Shown here one piece after another: positions 24,440-36,556 of a stretch of 64,000 nt of DNA (position 1 is its first letter; every line of letters begins with the position of its first letter). This DNA comes from Heliocidaris erythrogramma. Its lineage: Eukaryota; Echinodermata; Echinoidea; Camarodonta; Echinometridae. A program made the translations under genes and the position numbers. The notes under the pieces are model-generated. The model was given only the letters and a program-made list of their open reading frames with translations. It was not told the origin of the DNA and did no database searches. The stretch lies in the NCBI GenBank assembly GCA_025617745.1, contig CM046867.1:30744705-30808704 (forward strand). The letters run 5' to 3'.

Positions 24440-26628
24440 CCCGGTGGAGCCACTCCCCCGCAGAGGGGGACGCGTATGACTGTTACCAAAAATGCAAATA
24501 ACCCCCTTTTGCAGTCAATTTCAAGGACATTCTGTGAAATTTAACCCCCTTTTTTACGTCAAAACAAGGACAAAATGGTACTTTGAAATACCCCTATTTT
24601 TAAGATTGTAAGGACACTTTCGGAAACTTTCGGAAACTTTCCCCTATTTTACCATATTTCAAGGACAAGACGTTTATGCCCTTCTTTCATTAACATAATA
24701 GGTGTCCAAGACCCGATTCCTCAAATTACAAGTTCACACACAATTAATATAAGGAAAACGCATTTTTTAATGTGTTATTCATTTAAAAATATTTCGGCAA
24801 TAGTTCATATAAACTCCTGGGGAAAGACGTCTGAACTCTATGGACCATATGGTTATTTGTCTGACCACTCACAAATAGGCGAGGTTAAATAACCTCATAC
24901 CGACTTATACATGTACAAGCTTATCTGAAGATAACCTTGTACTCCAGACTAGCTTTTATGGGTGAATAGGCTTCAACAGCTTTTGTGTGTATCAGCGTGC
25001 CTATTTCCAGTCTAGATCATTCATACACGAGATGGCCTATGGGTGGGCCCTTGCCTATGTGGGACTGTATCCAACATTCACTGTTGCAGCGGTCACAAAC
25101 AGACAACAAAATTGCTCTAAGCAAGATTTTATTATCTTTAATTTGCTAGATTACCTGATTCATGGACTCTTCAACTAGTCTTACTGTGCCACAAATTTGG
25201 GGATTCAGAATTGAAAATAAAATTTTAAATAATTATTTTCCTCTCATGACTCATGATGTATGATACTATGAATTGTCTAGACTGGAAAAAGGCCTGCTGA
25301 TAGTACACACAAAAGCTATTGAAGCCTATTCACCTATTAAAAGCTAGTCTGGAGAGTGGAGTACTACAAGGTTATCTTCAGATAAGCTTGTACATGTATA
25401 AGTCGGTATGAGGTTATTTAACCTCGCCTATTTGTGAGTGGTCAGACATAGAGTTCAGTGGTTTTTCCCCAGGAGTTTATATGAACTATTGCCGAAATAT
25501 TTTTAAATGAATAACAATTAACACATTAAAAAATGCATTTTCCTTATATTAATTTTAAGCACTACATGTACAAGCTTATCTGAAGATAACCTTGTACTCC
25601 AGACTAGCTTTTACGGGTGAATAGGCTTCAATAGCTTTTGTGTGTATCAGCAGGCCCTTTTCCAGGCTAGATCATTCATACAGGAGAGGAAAATAATTAT
25701 TTAAAATTTCACTTTCTGTTTCAAGTCTGAATCCCTACATTTGTTGCAAAGACTAAAACTTAACATAAGTAAAACTAAAATAAAAGTAAGAGTTGAAGAG
25801 TCCCTGAATCAGGTAATATGGCAAATTTAAGAAAATTTAAATTTAAATCTTGTTTAGAACAATTTTGTTGTCTGCTTTTGACTGCTGCAACAGTGAGTGA
25901 ATGTTAGGCAAGGGCCTATGAGTGTACTATTAGCAGCAATGGCCTATGGCTATGAGTGCCTCATACCCATACACCCAAAAACTAACATGAAAGCGTATGA
26001 ATGGGACTGTAGTGTTACTGTTAGTGTAACTTAGTGTAAGTTGAACTATTCATACCTGTGAAGTGTGATCACTGTGAAACATAAGTCCTTTCACACGACT
26101 TTCACGAACATCACGATTCGTGCATCTTCCCACTTCATCTTTGAAGGGCATATGATGATTATATGAGTAAAATAGTCCTTCAAACTTGGTCAAAATACAG
26201 CGGCGACGTTCCGGAATTGTTTTGAGGGAAACAAGATGGCGCTGGCGAGCTGCCAGTGGCGTCATGTTGCCTATGCTATGGCTAATCAGCGTGCAGCGAG
26301 CGATCGAGCCCAACAGTGTATTACCTTCATGTCTGCCATCTTGCTGACTGACGGCAGTACAGGGATTTTTTTCTCAACGATGAACGCGCCCTCCGATCCC
26401 CGGCAGGCCCGCAGCTAGCGACTCGGCTCCGGGATTTTTCTTCATGCCTTGGGTTTTCTTCCCTTTTCCTGACCCCTATTTTATCAATTTCGAGGACACC
26501 TGCGCACCCCTATTTTCTATATTTCGAGGAATATTCTGTCCGCGGACGTTCCTTGAAATTTACCCCTATATCCGCGATTCTGGTAACGGTCATGCGGTCC
26601 CCAAGTCACATTGAGTGGCTCCACCGGG
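24440..26628. mobile_element. 2.19-kb DNA transposon with 8-bp target duplication, hAT-like
   Basis: It begins CCCGGTGGAGCCACTC and ends with its reverse complement GAGTGGCTCCACCGGG. The inverted similarity extends about 60 bp into GGTAAC. It is flanked by perfect TTATGGGT duplications (24,432-24,439; 26,629-26,636). An 8-bp duplication fits hAT elements. No transposase frame is present. The interior is dominated by nested palindromes (24,742-25,925) and outer motifs of the CCCCTATTTT...CGAGGACA type. Confidence 0.85.
24742..25925. repeat. Nested palindromes inside the hAT-like element
   Basis: Segment A (24,742-25,020) returns inverted at 25,275-25,554. A partial direct copy of A lies at 25,562-25,690. 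Segment B (about 25,030-25,250) returns inverted at about 25,690-25,925. The order is A, B, inverted A, partial A, inverted B. Confidence 0.85.
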
Positions 26629-27660
26629 TTATGGGTAGGGAACAAGATAAAGATGAAAAGAAATGGGCATGCATAGCAACTGCATGCTGAGAGAAGTGAT
26701 AGTGACAACATCATCATCTTTGTCACACATCTGATAACTTTTATACTTTGCTACTATTACCATTATGAATCTCTAATACCAATGAAACTACACAGTACAA
26801 CATTCAGTGATCATAACCACCTGCATAATATAATACCGTACATGTATCTACAAAACTGGCAAATTTTTGGCATACCTAAAGTAAACAACCCCAAAAGTTG
26901 TTCCCTGCACTTTCCGATATTTGACACCTGAAAACGCGGTACCCCCTTTTTTTTGCTTGTCAGATATATATTTGAATTGTGCCTCTCCCTTTTTTTCCCT
27001 CCAAAATCCTCTATCTGCCCCTGCCCTACAAGAATATCATTACACTGTAATCACAATGATAGTTGACATGATGCAAATTGGAAGTACCACGGCAGTTCTA
27101 CTTTGTAGCAAATGTACTTACTCTAATTCTGTCTTCTCTTCTAATACTCTACTCTTATGGGAATTACATACATTGAACCTGCTACGATATATCTTTGCAA
27201 TATACTAATTTGCTGCTGAATGTGCTACTTAACTACCCCCCCTCCCTCCTCTTTCTCTCCCCTCTCCTCCTCCCTCTCCCTATTTCTTTCTTGTTTTGCT
27301 CTTTCTTCTCTTCTCATAATTCTTTGACCTCTTGGGGTAGCTTAATGTATGATATTAATGCAGTACATGTACTATAATGTACTACAATGTATACATGTTC
27401 TCCTTGCAATATGTTATGGTAAATATGCTATTTCGGCATGAAATCTCAGTATGTGCTTGGTCCCAACGATTCCTTTATATAGTAAACACTTTACACTTTA
27501 TACATGTACTTGTATTTATCCTTCCTTTTTTTTACTTGATAGTTACTCCCCTTCTTCCTAGCTTGCGTTCTCTTCTCCTCTCTCTCTTTCTCGACTACTT
27601 GGGAGTAACTCAATATACTGTCACATGTTATAGCTATTTCATTTACTGTAATTCATTATT
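26629..27660 (-). other. BLTP1 intron, no feature
   Basis: AT-rich intron with a short CT-rich stretch at 27,235-27,300. Nothing coding was found. Confidence 0.6.
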
Positions 27661-28171
27661 AGGTGATCTGTCGTAGATCGACAGATCACCTCTTAATTTC
27701 GTCAAGATTTTTCTTCTTTATTTATTATTATTTATTATTTATTTATTTTTATTTTTCGCCCATTTTCTTGTTACAATGATTCCTCAAAAATTTCATTCTC
27801 AATTTTCTTCCAATTTTTCGTCATTTATCAGACTTGTTAATGTCAAGATGTGGCATCTCATTCAAGGTCATCAGTTTATCATGACGTTATCCAGGCGCCA
27901 TTTTGTAAAATCACATTATCAATCATATCAACATAACTGATCATCAAAAATCAAAAATATTCAATACACATTAACTTCAGGTCATAGTTTAACAGTTCAC
28001 GTCAAAAGATTCCCTGCGAACAGCATAACGCGCACGTAAGCGCGCGTCAGAATTTAAAAATGCTCAAAATCAAAAAAGGTCTCAATTAGAGTACGTTTCA
28101 TGTCATTTTAAGCATTTCAAAAATTTGCGCGCGTGCACGACCGCGCGCGTTTTCGTGCGCAACAGTCATAG

Positions 28172-28521
28172 GTGTTGTGGATCAGTGGATAAGTCCCCAG
28201 ACTGTGAACCACGAGGTCCGGGGTTCGAATCCCACCGCAGCACTAGCGTCCTTTGGCAAGACGTTAATCTACATTTGCCACTCTCCACCCAGGTGTTAAA
28301 TGGGTACCCGGTAGGATGGCGAAAGGTAATGTCCTTTGCTTAGCATGTGTGCGCTTAACAGGCGACTGGCTGGAATGCTCCCCAGGGAGTGGAGAATGTG
28401 CATACACTGTGTGCGGGCGTGCCAGAATCCAATGACCGGGGTAATAATATATATCTATAGCGCTTTGAGCCAGTACTTGGGGAAGGCGCTTTATAAATGC
28501 CAGGTATTATTATTATTATTA
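28172..28521 (+). mobile_element. tRNA-derived SINE
   Basis: The head (28,172-28,243) has tRNA-like A and B boxes (GTGGATCAGTGG and GGTTCGAATCC) and pairable acceptor ends GTGTTGT/GCAGCAC. The body contains GGCGAAAGG and GGTACCCGG. The tail is GCGCTTTATAAATGCCAGG followed by ATT repeats, typical of SINEs that borrow a LINE 3' end. Probably one insertion inside the surrounding element. Confidence 0.8.
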
Positions 28522-29281
28522 TACATAACGTAAAAATCACCATTTTTTTCCTTGCATCATGTTTTCCATTAAATTGCGAACATTTTGGTACCATTTCCAG
28601 CTCGTTATGACAATTTCTAAAGGATTGCGCGTCCGTTCAACATAAATATCCGCACGCACGTCATTGGGCAATACAATGCAAAAAATGGTAAAAACATGAC
28701 TATATGAAATTCAGTATAGCTCTTTAAATAGTCCGTTAACCCCCCAATTTTTTTTCATGATCATGTAAAGTATCAATTTAAGATATGATTCCATGTGTCA
28801 TTTAACATTTCTAAACATTCTAACGTCATCAAAATGGCGCCTAGACTCAAAATTTCATATTTCATATATAATTTTATGCAAATTTGATCATTACTCCGTA
28901 AATATTGGCTGTTAAGCGTCAAAATTTCGATATGTTGTAGCTGAGACAATTTCCTACAAAATCAATATCAACATTTCATTTAAACCACTGGATCATGGTT
29001 TAATTTTACCATATATATGGACATGTCAATTTCCACTGTTTTACGTGTAATCTCTATGGGAAAGGACTTCTAAAGAAAACCTGATTCTGCATCCCTGTCT
29101 TATTTTTGCAAAATCTCCCTTATTCTTGCTCAAAATTCTTTCTCTTTGAAATATGTTATAGCCTGATAAATATTCTTGCTCCATGGGTTTTTGGTTTTTT
29201 CAATCCAATTCCAGGAACATATCGAAATTTTCCGCTGAATATACGATATGAGAATCCCATTTTCCATCTACGTGTAAACCC

Positions 29282-29384
29282 TATGGGTCATATTCTGGTC
29301 TATCGGTAAAGCACATGACTACCATGGTCAAGGTACCTGGTTCGATCCCCGGGGCCGATTTTTTTTTTTTTTTTTTTTTTTTTT
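29282..29384 (+). pseudogene. tRNA-like Pol III unit with poly-T terminator
   Basis: A box TGGTCTATCGG and B box GGTTCGATCCC are correctly spaced and followed by a run of more than 20 T. The anticodon arm is imperfect and position 33 is not T, so this is a tRNA pseudogene or SINE head rather than a functional tRNA. Confidence 0.5.
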
Positions 29385-29885
29385 ACATTATAGTCAAAGT
29401 TCATCCGTTCATACCCTCAAAAGTCATATCGATCACACCCACAGAAAAATCACACACACGCACACACTTAATTTTCATTTTTCATTGCCATCTATTGACA
29501 TACTTGTTTCTGGTCAATATAAATGAGCTCTATAATGGGCTCCCTGTGTGAAACACCCCCCCCCAAAAAAAAAATATGACGCACATACACACACACACAC
29601 ACATACGCACACTTATTTCATTATCATATATCTCACGAACCATTGGTCCTCATGCATCCAAATTGGGCATGTAAGTAGACGTTGATCATATGTCGCTCCA
29701 GCAACTAATTCGCTCTTATGAGGTCATCATGACATCATGTAGACGCCATTTTGTTACATTTTTAAACATTATTAACCATATCTTCCTTGTCAATGATCAG
29801 AAATCATTCCCATTCATATCATAATAACTTCAGGTCAATGGTCGTCAGTTGGATCTTTATCATGAGAATTAAGGACAGATCACCT

Positions 29886-30274
29886 AATTCGTCATCATGA
29901 CGAATTAAATTTCTAGTTTTTATTGTATTTACCATATGATCTTCATTTGCACATGTATGCAATTTTAATTTGTACACAAGACAAATATCGGCCTTTTGAC
30001 CGTTTGTCCTTGTTTTTGATGGTTTTTAGCTCAATAAAATCTGATATAAAATCCGATATATATATATATCTCATTCATTTTCATGAATATATTTCGAAGG
30101 ACATTGACAAACCAGGTCACACTGTATACAATGTATGTTCTGTATGTACTTGTTCATGCCTAATTTTACTGGTAATATGAAAACTGTATGAACCACAATG
30201 TCCATACTGAGAGGTCGACTGGAAAATCTGTATGAATACCAGTTATCTGTAGAGCATGCATTAATATTTTTTTA
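29886..30274 (-). other. BLTP1 intron, no feature
   Basis: AT-rich spacer with a short TA repeat (about 30,055-30,070) between the composite element and the microsatellite block. Confidence 0.55.
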
Positions 30275-31680
30275 ATGTCACTGGTACATCACCATCATCA
30301 ATACCATCACCACCATCATAATCACCACCACCACCACCATCATTACCACCACCAATATCATCATTACCTCCACCACCCCACCAACACCCCTGTCAATGCC
30401 ACCATCAATACCACCATAATCATCACCACCACCATCATTACAATCACTACCATCATTACAATTACTACCATCATTAACACCATCATTACAATCACTACCA
30501 TCATTAACACCACCCACATCACCACCACTATCACTATCACCATCAACATCATTATCATTTAAGACTACCACCACCATTACCAACACCACGACCATCATCA
30601 TTAACACCATCACCAACATCATCATTACAATCACTACCATCATTAACAACACCCACATCACCACCACTATCACTATCACCATCAACATCGTTATCATTAC
30701 TACCACCACCATTACCAACACCACCACCATCATTAACACCATCACCAACATCATTGTTAAAATCACTACCATCATTAACACCACCCACATCACCACCACT
30801 ATCACTATCATCACCATCAACATCATTATCATTACCACCACCACCACCATCATCATTAACACCATCACCAACACCATCATTGCAATCACTACCATCATTA
30901 CCATCACCAACACCATCATTACAATCACTATCATCATTAACACCACCACCATCATCACCACTATCACAATCATCACCACCATTACCAACACCACCACCAT
31001 CATTAACACCATCACCGACCCCATCATTACAATCACCAACATCATTAACACCACCCACATCACCACCACTATCACTATCATCACCATCAACATCATTATC
31101 ATTACCACCACCATTACCAACACCACCACCATCATCATTAACACCATCACCAACACCATCATTACAATCACTTCCATCATTACCATCACCAACACTATCA
31201 TTACAATCATTAACACCACCAACATCTCCACCACTATCACTATCATCATCAACATCATTATCATTACTACCACCGCCATCACTATAATCACCACCACCAC
31301 CACCACTTTGATTGTATCATAAGGTGATATGCACAATACAAGAATGGAATATTATTATCAACCCCATCACCACCACCACTTTGACCATCACTACCACTAT
31401 CACAATCACCACCACCATCACCATATCATCATCAACTCCATCACCATCACTATCATCATCATCACCATCATCATCTTCATTAACAGTAGCAAAAGCAGTA
31501 CAACCACATCACCTCCACTACCACTACTACCATTATCACCAACTCTATTACCACTGCCACCATCACCACCTCCATTACCACAGCCACCACCTCCATCACC
31601 ACCACCATTTTTGCCTTCATCATCAACATAACATCATAGTCACAAACATAACATTTCCCATAAAATCTACAGCGTCACGG
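30275..31680. repeat. CAT/CAC compound trinucleotide tract, 1.4 kb
   Basis: Irregular (CAY) and ACCACCATCATT-type repeats cover most of the stretch. Long apparent frames on both strands (up to 352 codons, almost only Val/Met/Ile or Ser/Pro) are artefacts of the repeat. Higher-order copies of roughly 170-200 bp recur (for example CCCACATCACCACCACTATC several times). Confidence 0.92.
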
Positions 31681-31718
31681 AAATGATGAATAAAGCATAC
31701 TGTAGCATCATTCATATC

Positions 31719-31725
31719 TCACAAT

Positions 31726-31765
<40 letters not shown>

Positions 31766-31802
31766 ACATCATCATCAACATCATCATCATCATCATCAAC
31801 AG

Positions 31803-31838
<36 letters not shown>

Positions 31839-31970
31839 TATCATCAACATCATCATCATCATCATCATCATCAACATCATCATTATCATCAACATCAACA
31901 TCATCATCATCATCATCATCAACAGCATCTCCACCACCATCACCATCATCATCATCATCATAAGCAACAA
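31719..31970. repeat. CAT microsatellite beside a BLTP1 donor
   Basis: A nearly pure (ATC)n tract of about 240 bp ends roughly 20-25 bp from the splice donor of the exon at 31,985. The His-only frame it encodes is not a gene. Confidence 0.93.
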
Positions 31971-31984
31971 CAAACAGTTCTTAC

Positions 31985-32131
31985 CTGGCTTTTGCAGTTT
32001 CAGTTTCTGCAGCTGCTTGGACTTCATCTCTAACTGGAGTTTGGGAAGTGCAAATATAGGATCTGCTTCGTGTCTTAATGTTCCTCTTCTCTGACTAGGA
32101 AGGTCCCCATACTGGAAGTACTGTTCAAATT
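31985..32131 (-). CDS. BLTP1: BLTP1 exon 24 of window
   Basis: A 147-nt exon (acceptor TTGATAG, donor CAGGTAAG). It encodes FEQYFQYGDLPSQRRG and IFALPKLQLEMKS, matching the family's IFALP motif. It is squeezed between a transposon terminus (25 nt upstream) and a CAT microsatellite (about 25 nt downstream). Phase 1 on both sides. Confidence 0.93.
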
Positions 32132-32156
32132 CTATCAAGAAAACAAAATAATAATA

Positions 32157-34730
32157 TGTGACCCGTCACGACAAAATGAGACAGAAGTCGCTGGGCTAGA
32201 ACTTGAGAAAATTGGGCAAATCTTGAAAACTTTCAATTTTTTTTTTTTTCTTCAATGAATTGAATCCTCAATGTTTCATGAATGCTCTGTAAAAAAATTG
32301 AGTCCTAAATAGAACGGGAACGGGTAGAAAAAGCAGTTTTTCTGTCGGTATTTTTTTCGGTCAACTCTTCTATGTTTTTTGGACACCTGGCGCATGCCAG
32401 TGCGAAAAGAAAGCCATCCGCTAGGCCCCGCCCCTAGCTACACGGGGCTTTGTTCAGTGGATGTTCGCAGTCACGTGATCTCTGTAAAAGAATTCGCAAC
32501 AAGTACCTTTGTGATTGACGTGTGTTACGATCGAGTTAACTAGAGCGGAGTGAAAAGATGACTTTCAAACAACAACACCGTTTTACACGATAATAATAGG
32601 GGGAAAATATTCTGTAACACTTTTAAAAGCCGAAAAGAAAAGAAAGCTGGCCTTTAAACCAGAAAGAAAAGTATGTTGTAGAGATTATGAAACAAGTGCG
32701 TAAATTAGGACATAGAGAGAACAAGAATCAATAATCGTCTCGCGCTGGAGGTGACTAAATCCTTGTTCTTTGAAAGGGGTGAATTCTATACCTCTAACAT
32801 GGCGAAAAGAAATTAAATTTAGCTTTTATAAACCAGTAGATTGTATACATTTTTTTAAAGCTAGAGTTAACTAGAGCGGACAGAAACGACTTTCAAGCTA
32901 AGACGCAGTTTATCTTCATCATTTTCATACCGCCAGTTAACATGATGATAATTAGCGGTCAATTCTCTTATTCGTTAAAAAGCCGAACAGAAGAGAATGT
33001 TAGCTTCCAAAACAGAGTTAAGAAGAACTGTCGAAATTATGATACAGGTGAAAGATTGAGAAGGAGAGGGAGAATTGTCTGGGCGTGAATTTTACAAAAA
33101 GCAGTTTTTTTTTTCAAAGACCTGTATGAAGATTATGAAACAAGTGCCCGATTTTTGTAAAGCTCGAGTTAACTAGAGCGGAGAGAAACAATGCCTTCCA
33201 AGTTAATAAGACACAGTTTATCTTCAGCCCGCTGTTTAACATGAGTATAATAAGCGGCCAATTCTGTAAATATTTTAATAGCAGAAAAGAAAAGAAATTT
33301 AGCTTTTGAACCAGAAGGAAAGAAAACTCTGTCAAGATTATGATACAGGTGCATGATTTAGAAGAAGACAGAAAAAATAATCGTATGTGTTACTTCTTAA
33401 TCTTCAAAATGCGGCGGATTTTATAGCTCCTTCACAAAACAAAAAGTAAAGTTGTTAACTTTCTTGTTGGCGTTAAAGAGTAGTCTTTATGAAAAAAAAA
33501 AACAGAATTAAGAACATTCGAAATTACATGTTTGATACATGTACAGGTGTGTGATTTAGAAGGAGAGATTGTCAGGGCGTTAATTTTACAAAAAGCAGTT
33601 ATTTTTTTCTAAGCTCTAGTTAACTAGAGCGGAGCAAAGATGCAGTTTATCTTCATCCAGCTGTTTAACTTAATAATCGGCCAATTCTGTACCTGTTTTA
33701 ACAACCGAAAGAAAAGAAAGTTACCTTTTTAACCAGAAAGAAATGAACCAGTGTCGAGAAACAAGCGCTTGATTTAGAAGGACATAGAGAGAGAAAAAAT
33801 CAATAATCGTCTCATCATGAGGTGACTTAATCCTTGTTCTTTGAAAGGGGTAAATTCTATACCTCTTGTAACATGGCGAAGAGAAAAGAAATTTAGCTTT
33901 TAGAAACCAGTAGATTGTATACATTTTTTTAAAAGGTACAATGAACTAGAGCAGGGTAAAGAGATTTCTTCCATTATGAAGCTGTTTAAACCCAGCATTA
34001 TTCAATCTGGTAAAAAGTAAAGAGCGAACAGAAAAGAAATGTATCTTTCAAAACAGAATTAAGAACTTTCAAAATTATGATACATAATCTGGTTTAGGAA
34101 AGAGAGAGAGAGAATTGCCAAGGCGTTGATTTGACAAAGTTTGACCTATATCTAAAATAAGCACATAATGACAGACTTAAAAACCTTTTGACTTTGACTG
34201 AATAAACTATAGCTAGGTTATTCAACCCTTTGTGGAAAAGATAAAGAAAAGCATACCAGCATAGGAACGGCTCAACGAAAAAAGCACAAAGGATGCAGAT
34301 GCGGGAGGCCTTTTTGAGTGCCGTGAAACTACTTGCTTTGCTACCCCTTAAAGTGTTAAAATTTATCACTGAAATGAATTAAAATTCATGTTTTCATGGG
34401 AAGAGATCCTAAAGAAACATAAGACCTAGTTTTTATTCAAATTAATAAACGGTTGCTAAGGCTTTCTCTCAAATCTAGTTGACTTTACAAACGGAAAATT
34501 GCTGCATGTAGGCAAAACGGAAGTTAAACTTTGGAAGCATTTTTCCTGAAGAAATACTTTTCCAGAGTCCTACTATATTAAGTTCAAAAGCTATTATCTC
34601 CACTAATATTCACTCTCTAGAGTTGAACTATATATCAAATTAAAGCTTATGAAACGAAGAATAATAATCAACAGTAAAATGAAATTTCCAAAAATGCGAC
34701 TTCTGTCTCATTTTGACGTGACGGGTCACA
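32157..34730. mobile_element. 2.57-kb inverted-repeat DNA transposon with internal tandem repeats
   Basis: The left end TGTGACCCGTCACG and the following ACAAAATGAGACAGAAGTCG are mirrored at the right end with one or two changes, about 36 bp in all. TA lies at each flank (32,155-32,156; 34,731-34,732). The interior has about five degenerate repeats marked by TTAACTAGAGCGG near 32,535, 32,870, 33,168, 33,620 and 33,945. No transposase frame. It ends 25 nt from a BLTP1 exon. Confidence 0.82.
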
Positions 34731-34897
34731 TATATACTATTTGGACATTTTTTCATTATTATAAGCAATCTTAATTTCTTTATCCAACATGTTCCACAGA
34801 TAAAGTCTTTGACGTTCAGAGGAAATTTTTAAGGATTCTGAGAGAAATTTCACTTGACATCATTAACGGCAGTAAAGAAATCAAAAGACAAGCTTAC

Positions 34898-35080
34898 CTT
34901 CAGGAGTACTGATAGAGCTGACATACTGGAAGGCCTCCAGCATGGATCCAGTGAAGGGGAAGTGGCTCTTGTCATTCTTGGAGACCCTGAGAATAGTAGC
35001 AAGCCAGCCCTGCTCCCTCTGGGTCTGGTTGTGACCCAGGCTGAAAAGAAGGTCCTGTAAAACCAATGTGTCTTCACCAC
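34898..35080 (-). CDS. BLTP1: BLTP1 exon 23 of window
   Basis: A 183-nt exon (acceptor CACGCAG, donor GAAGGTAAG). It encodes TLVLQDLLFSLGHNQTQ and MLEAFQYVSSIST, matching the family's LGHN segment. Phase 1 on both sides. The inverted-repeat element 32,157-34,730 lies just downstream in the next intron. Confidence 0.93.
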
Positions 35081-36556
35081 CTGCGTGTTGAAAGAAATTC
35101 AGAATATCATTAAAGGAATTGATTAACTTTGCCCAGGATTGAAAAAAAAAATCTCACTGTTCCAGCTAATGCTGTAATCATAAACCTTTAGGTCAGACAG
35201 GAATCGCCCGAGTTTTATAAGCTGATCGGTCGTTTATATATCAAGATATTTACGATTGAACATCGATGTCGGGATAGAGTACCACCGAACACCAAAGAAC
35301 TCTTACGGTTGGCATACCGCGCTTTATCACGGAATACCGTACGGGCTGGAAACCCGCTGGAAACCCGCTCTGAAATCGCCAAGTGACAGGGCAGGGAAGA
35401 AGTCGAGCGACTTGCGCTAGCGATCGATCGCGATTTTCTCTTTTTTAGGATAGTAAACAGGTTCCATTTTCTCTCATACTTTCACATATCCTTAATTGTA
35501 TATGTTGTTAGAGGATTGCACACAATTCACTGTCATTTGAGCTGATTTCACAATTTTTCACAAAGTTAATCAATCCCTTTAACCTTTAAACTGCCATGAA
35601 CATGCCCACTTGCTCACATTACAATGCCACAGACAGGTATATGTACGCTCATTTATTGTATCAGGCTACAACCTACTAGCCTCATAATCATAATCAAAGC
35701 AGAAGAGTATGACCTGTAAGACCATGGTGTCTTCACCACCCGTGTGTTAACCCTTTTGCGACATCACTCGTTTTATTGTTTGGGCGAATAACTTTCAATA
35801 TTGAGCTCTACAAATATATACAGAATGATGAGCAGAAAGAGCAAATATTTCTGCACAAACTGTCAATTTTTGTTGAATGACTGTAATGGGTTTGATACCA
35901 GGAAGTGTTAAAAAGAGAATAAGCATTAAAATCCTTAAATTGGCAACACATTGAGAGGTTCAAAATCATTGTTATTTAATAAAAATTGCAATTTTAAAAA
36001 CTTTTTGTCAAAGTTTCTAGGGAAGTTACTTCTTCATGAAAAGATTCTGAAAAGTCAAAGGATTGTAAAATCAGAAATGTAGTCATTAAGCCTTTTGGTC
36101 AGAGGAAATAATGCCAAATTGGCTATGAAACTGGGTGAAATGAGATCAGCTGCAGCCCAGTCACACAACAGTCAATGGTTCATGAAAGGAATATTTCTGT
36201 AACTCCCAGTATTTGAGAATGGCTGCACGATCTTCACATGAATGAATATCAACGAGTCAGAATCAAGATTACTGAGATATCTGTTTCCTATTCATCCTAT
36301 TTATGTCGTGAAAAAGAAATGGCCTGGTGGTATACTTGCTGCAAAGACAGCAGTAGATATTGCATATTAAAATCTCTCCTGTTTCAATTTTTGTTTCTTT
36401 CTGACTTGTCTTCATCCATATACAGATCGTGCACATGATCTTTGATTGCTCTTTCTTAAGAAATCGCTCCTATGAAGCTTCTAAACAATCATGTTATCAA
36501 TTTGTCTAAGCTTGGCATTTTCTCTGGCAAGAAAGCCGACTGAAAAAATTACTTAC
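35081..36556 (-). other. BLTP1 intron, no feature
   Basis: A 1.5-kb intron between two firmly identified exons. A GC-richer patch with GGAAACCCGCT twice lies near 35,345-35,370. No element boundaries were found. Confidence 0.6.

Larger units (their letters stand above)
27661..29885. mobile_element. Composite inverted-repeat element with AGGTGATCTGTC ends
   Basis: AGGTGATCTGTC at 27,661 is mirrored by GACAGATCACCT ending at 29,885. The left end also forms a local hairpin (13-bp arms, 27,661-27,691), and the right end is followed by an AATTCGTCA/TGACGAATT palindrome. Inside are a tRNA-derived SINE and a tRNA-like Pol III unit. No transposase was found and the target duplication is unclear. Confidence 0.55.

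Noticed and set aside
29282-29384. Functional tRNA gene
   Set aside because: A and B boxes are fine, but the anticodon arm is mismatched and the base before the anticodon is not T; kept only as a tRNA-like unit.
30278-31336. 352-codon minus-strand frame and other long frames in the CAT/CAC tract
   Set aside because: Composition is almost only Val/Met/Ile or Ser/Pro/Thr from the trinucleotide repeat; several frames are open on both strands, as expected of the repeat.
31683-32033. 116-codon His-rich plus-strand frame
   Set aside because: Product of the CAT microsatellite, overlapping a well-supported BLTP1 exon on the other strand.
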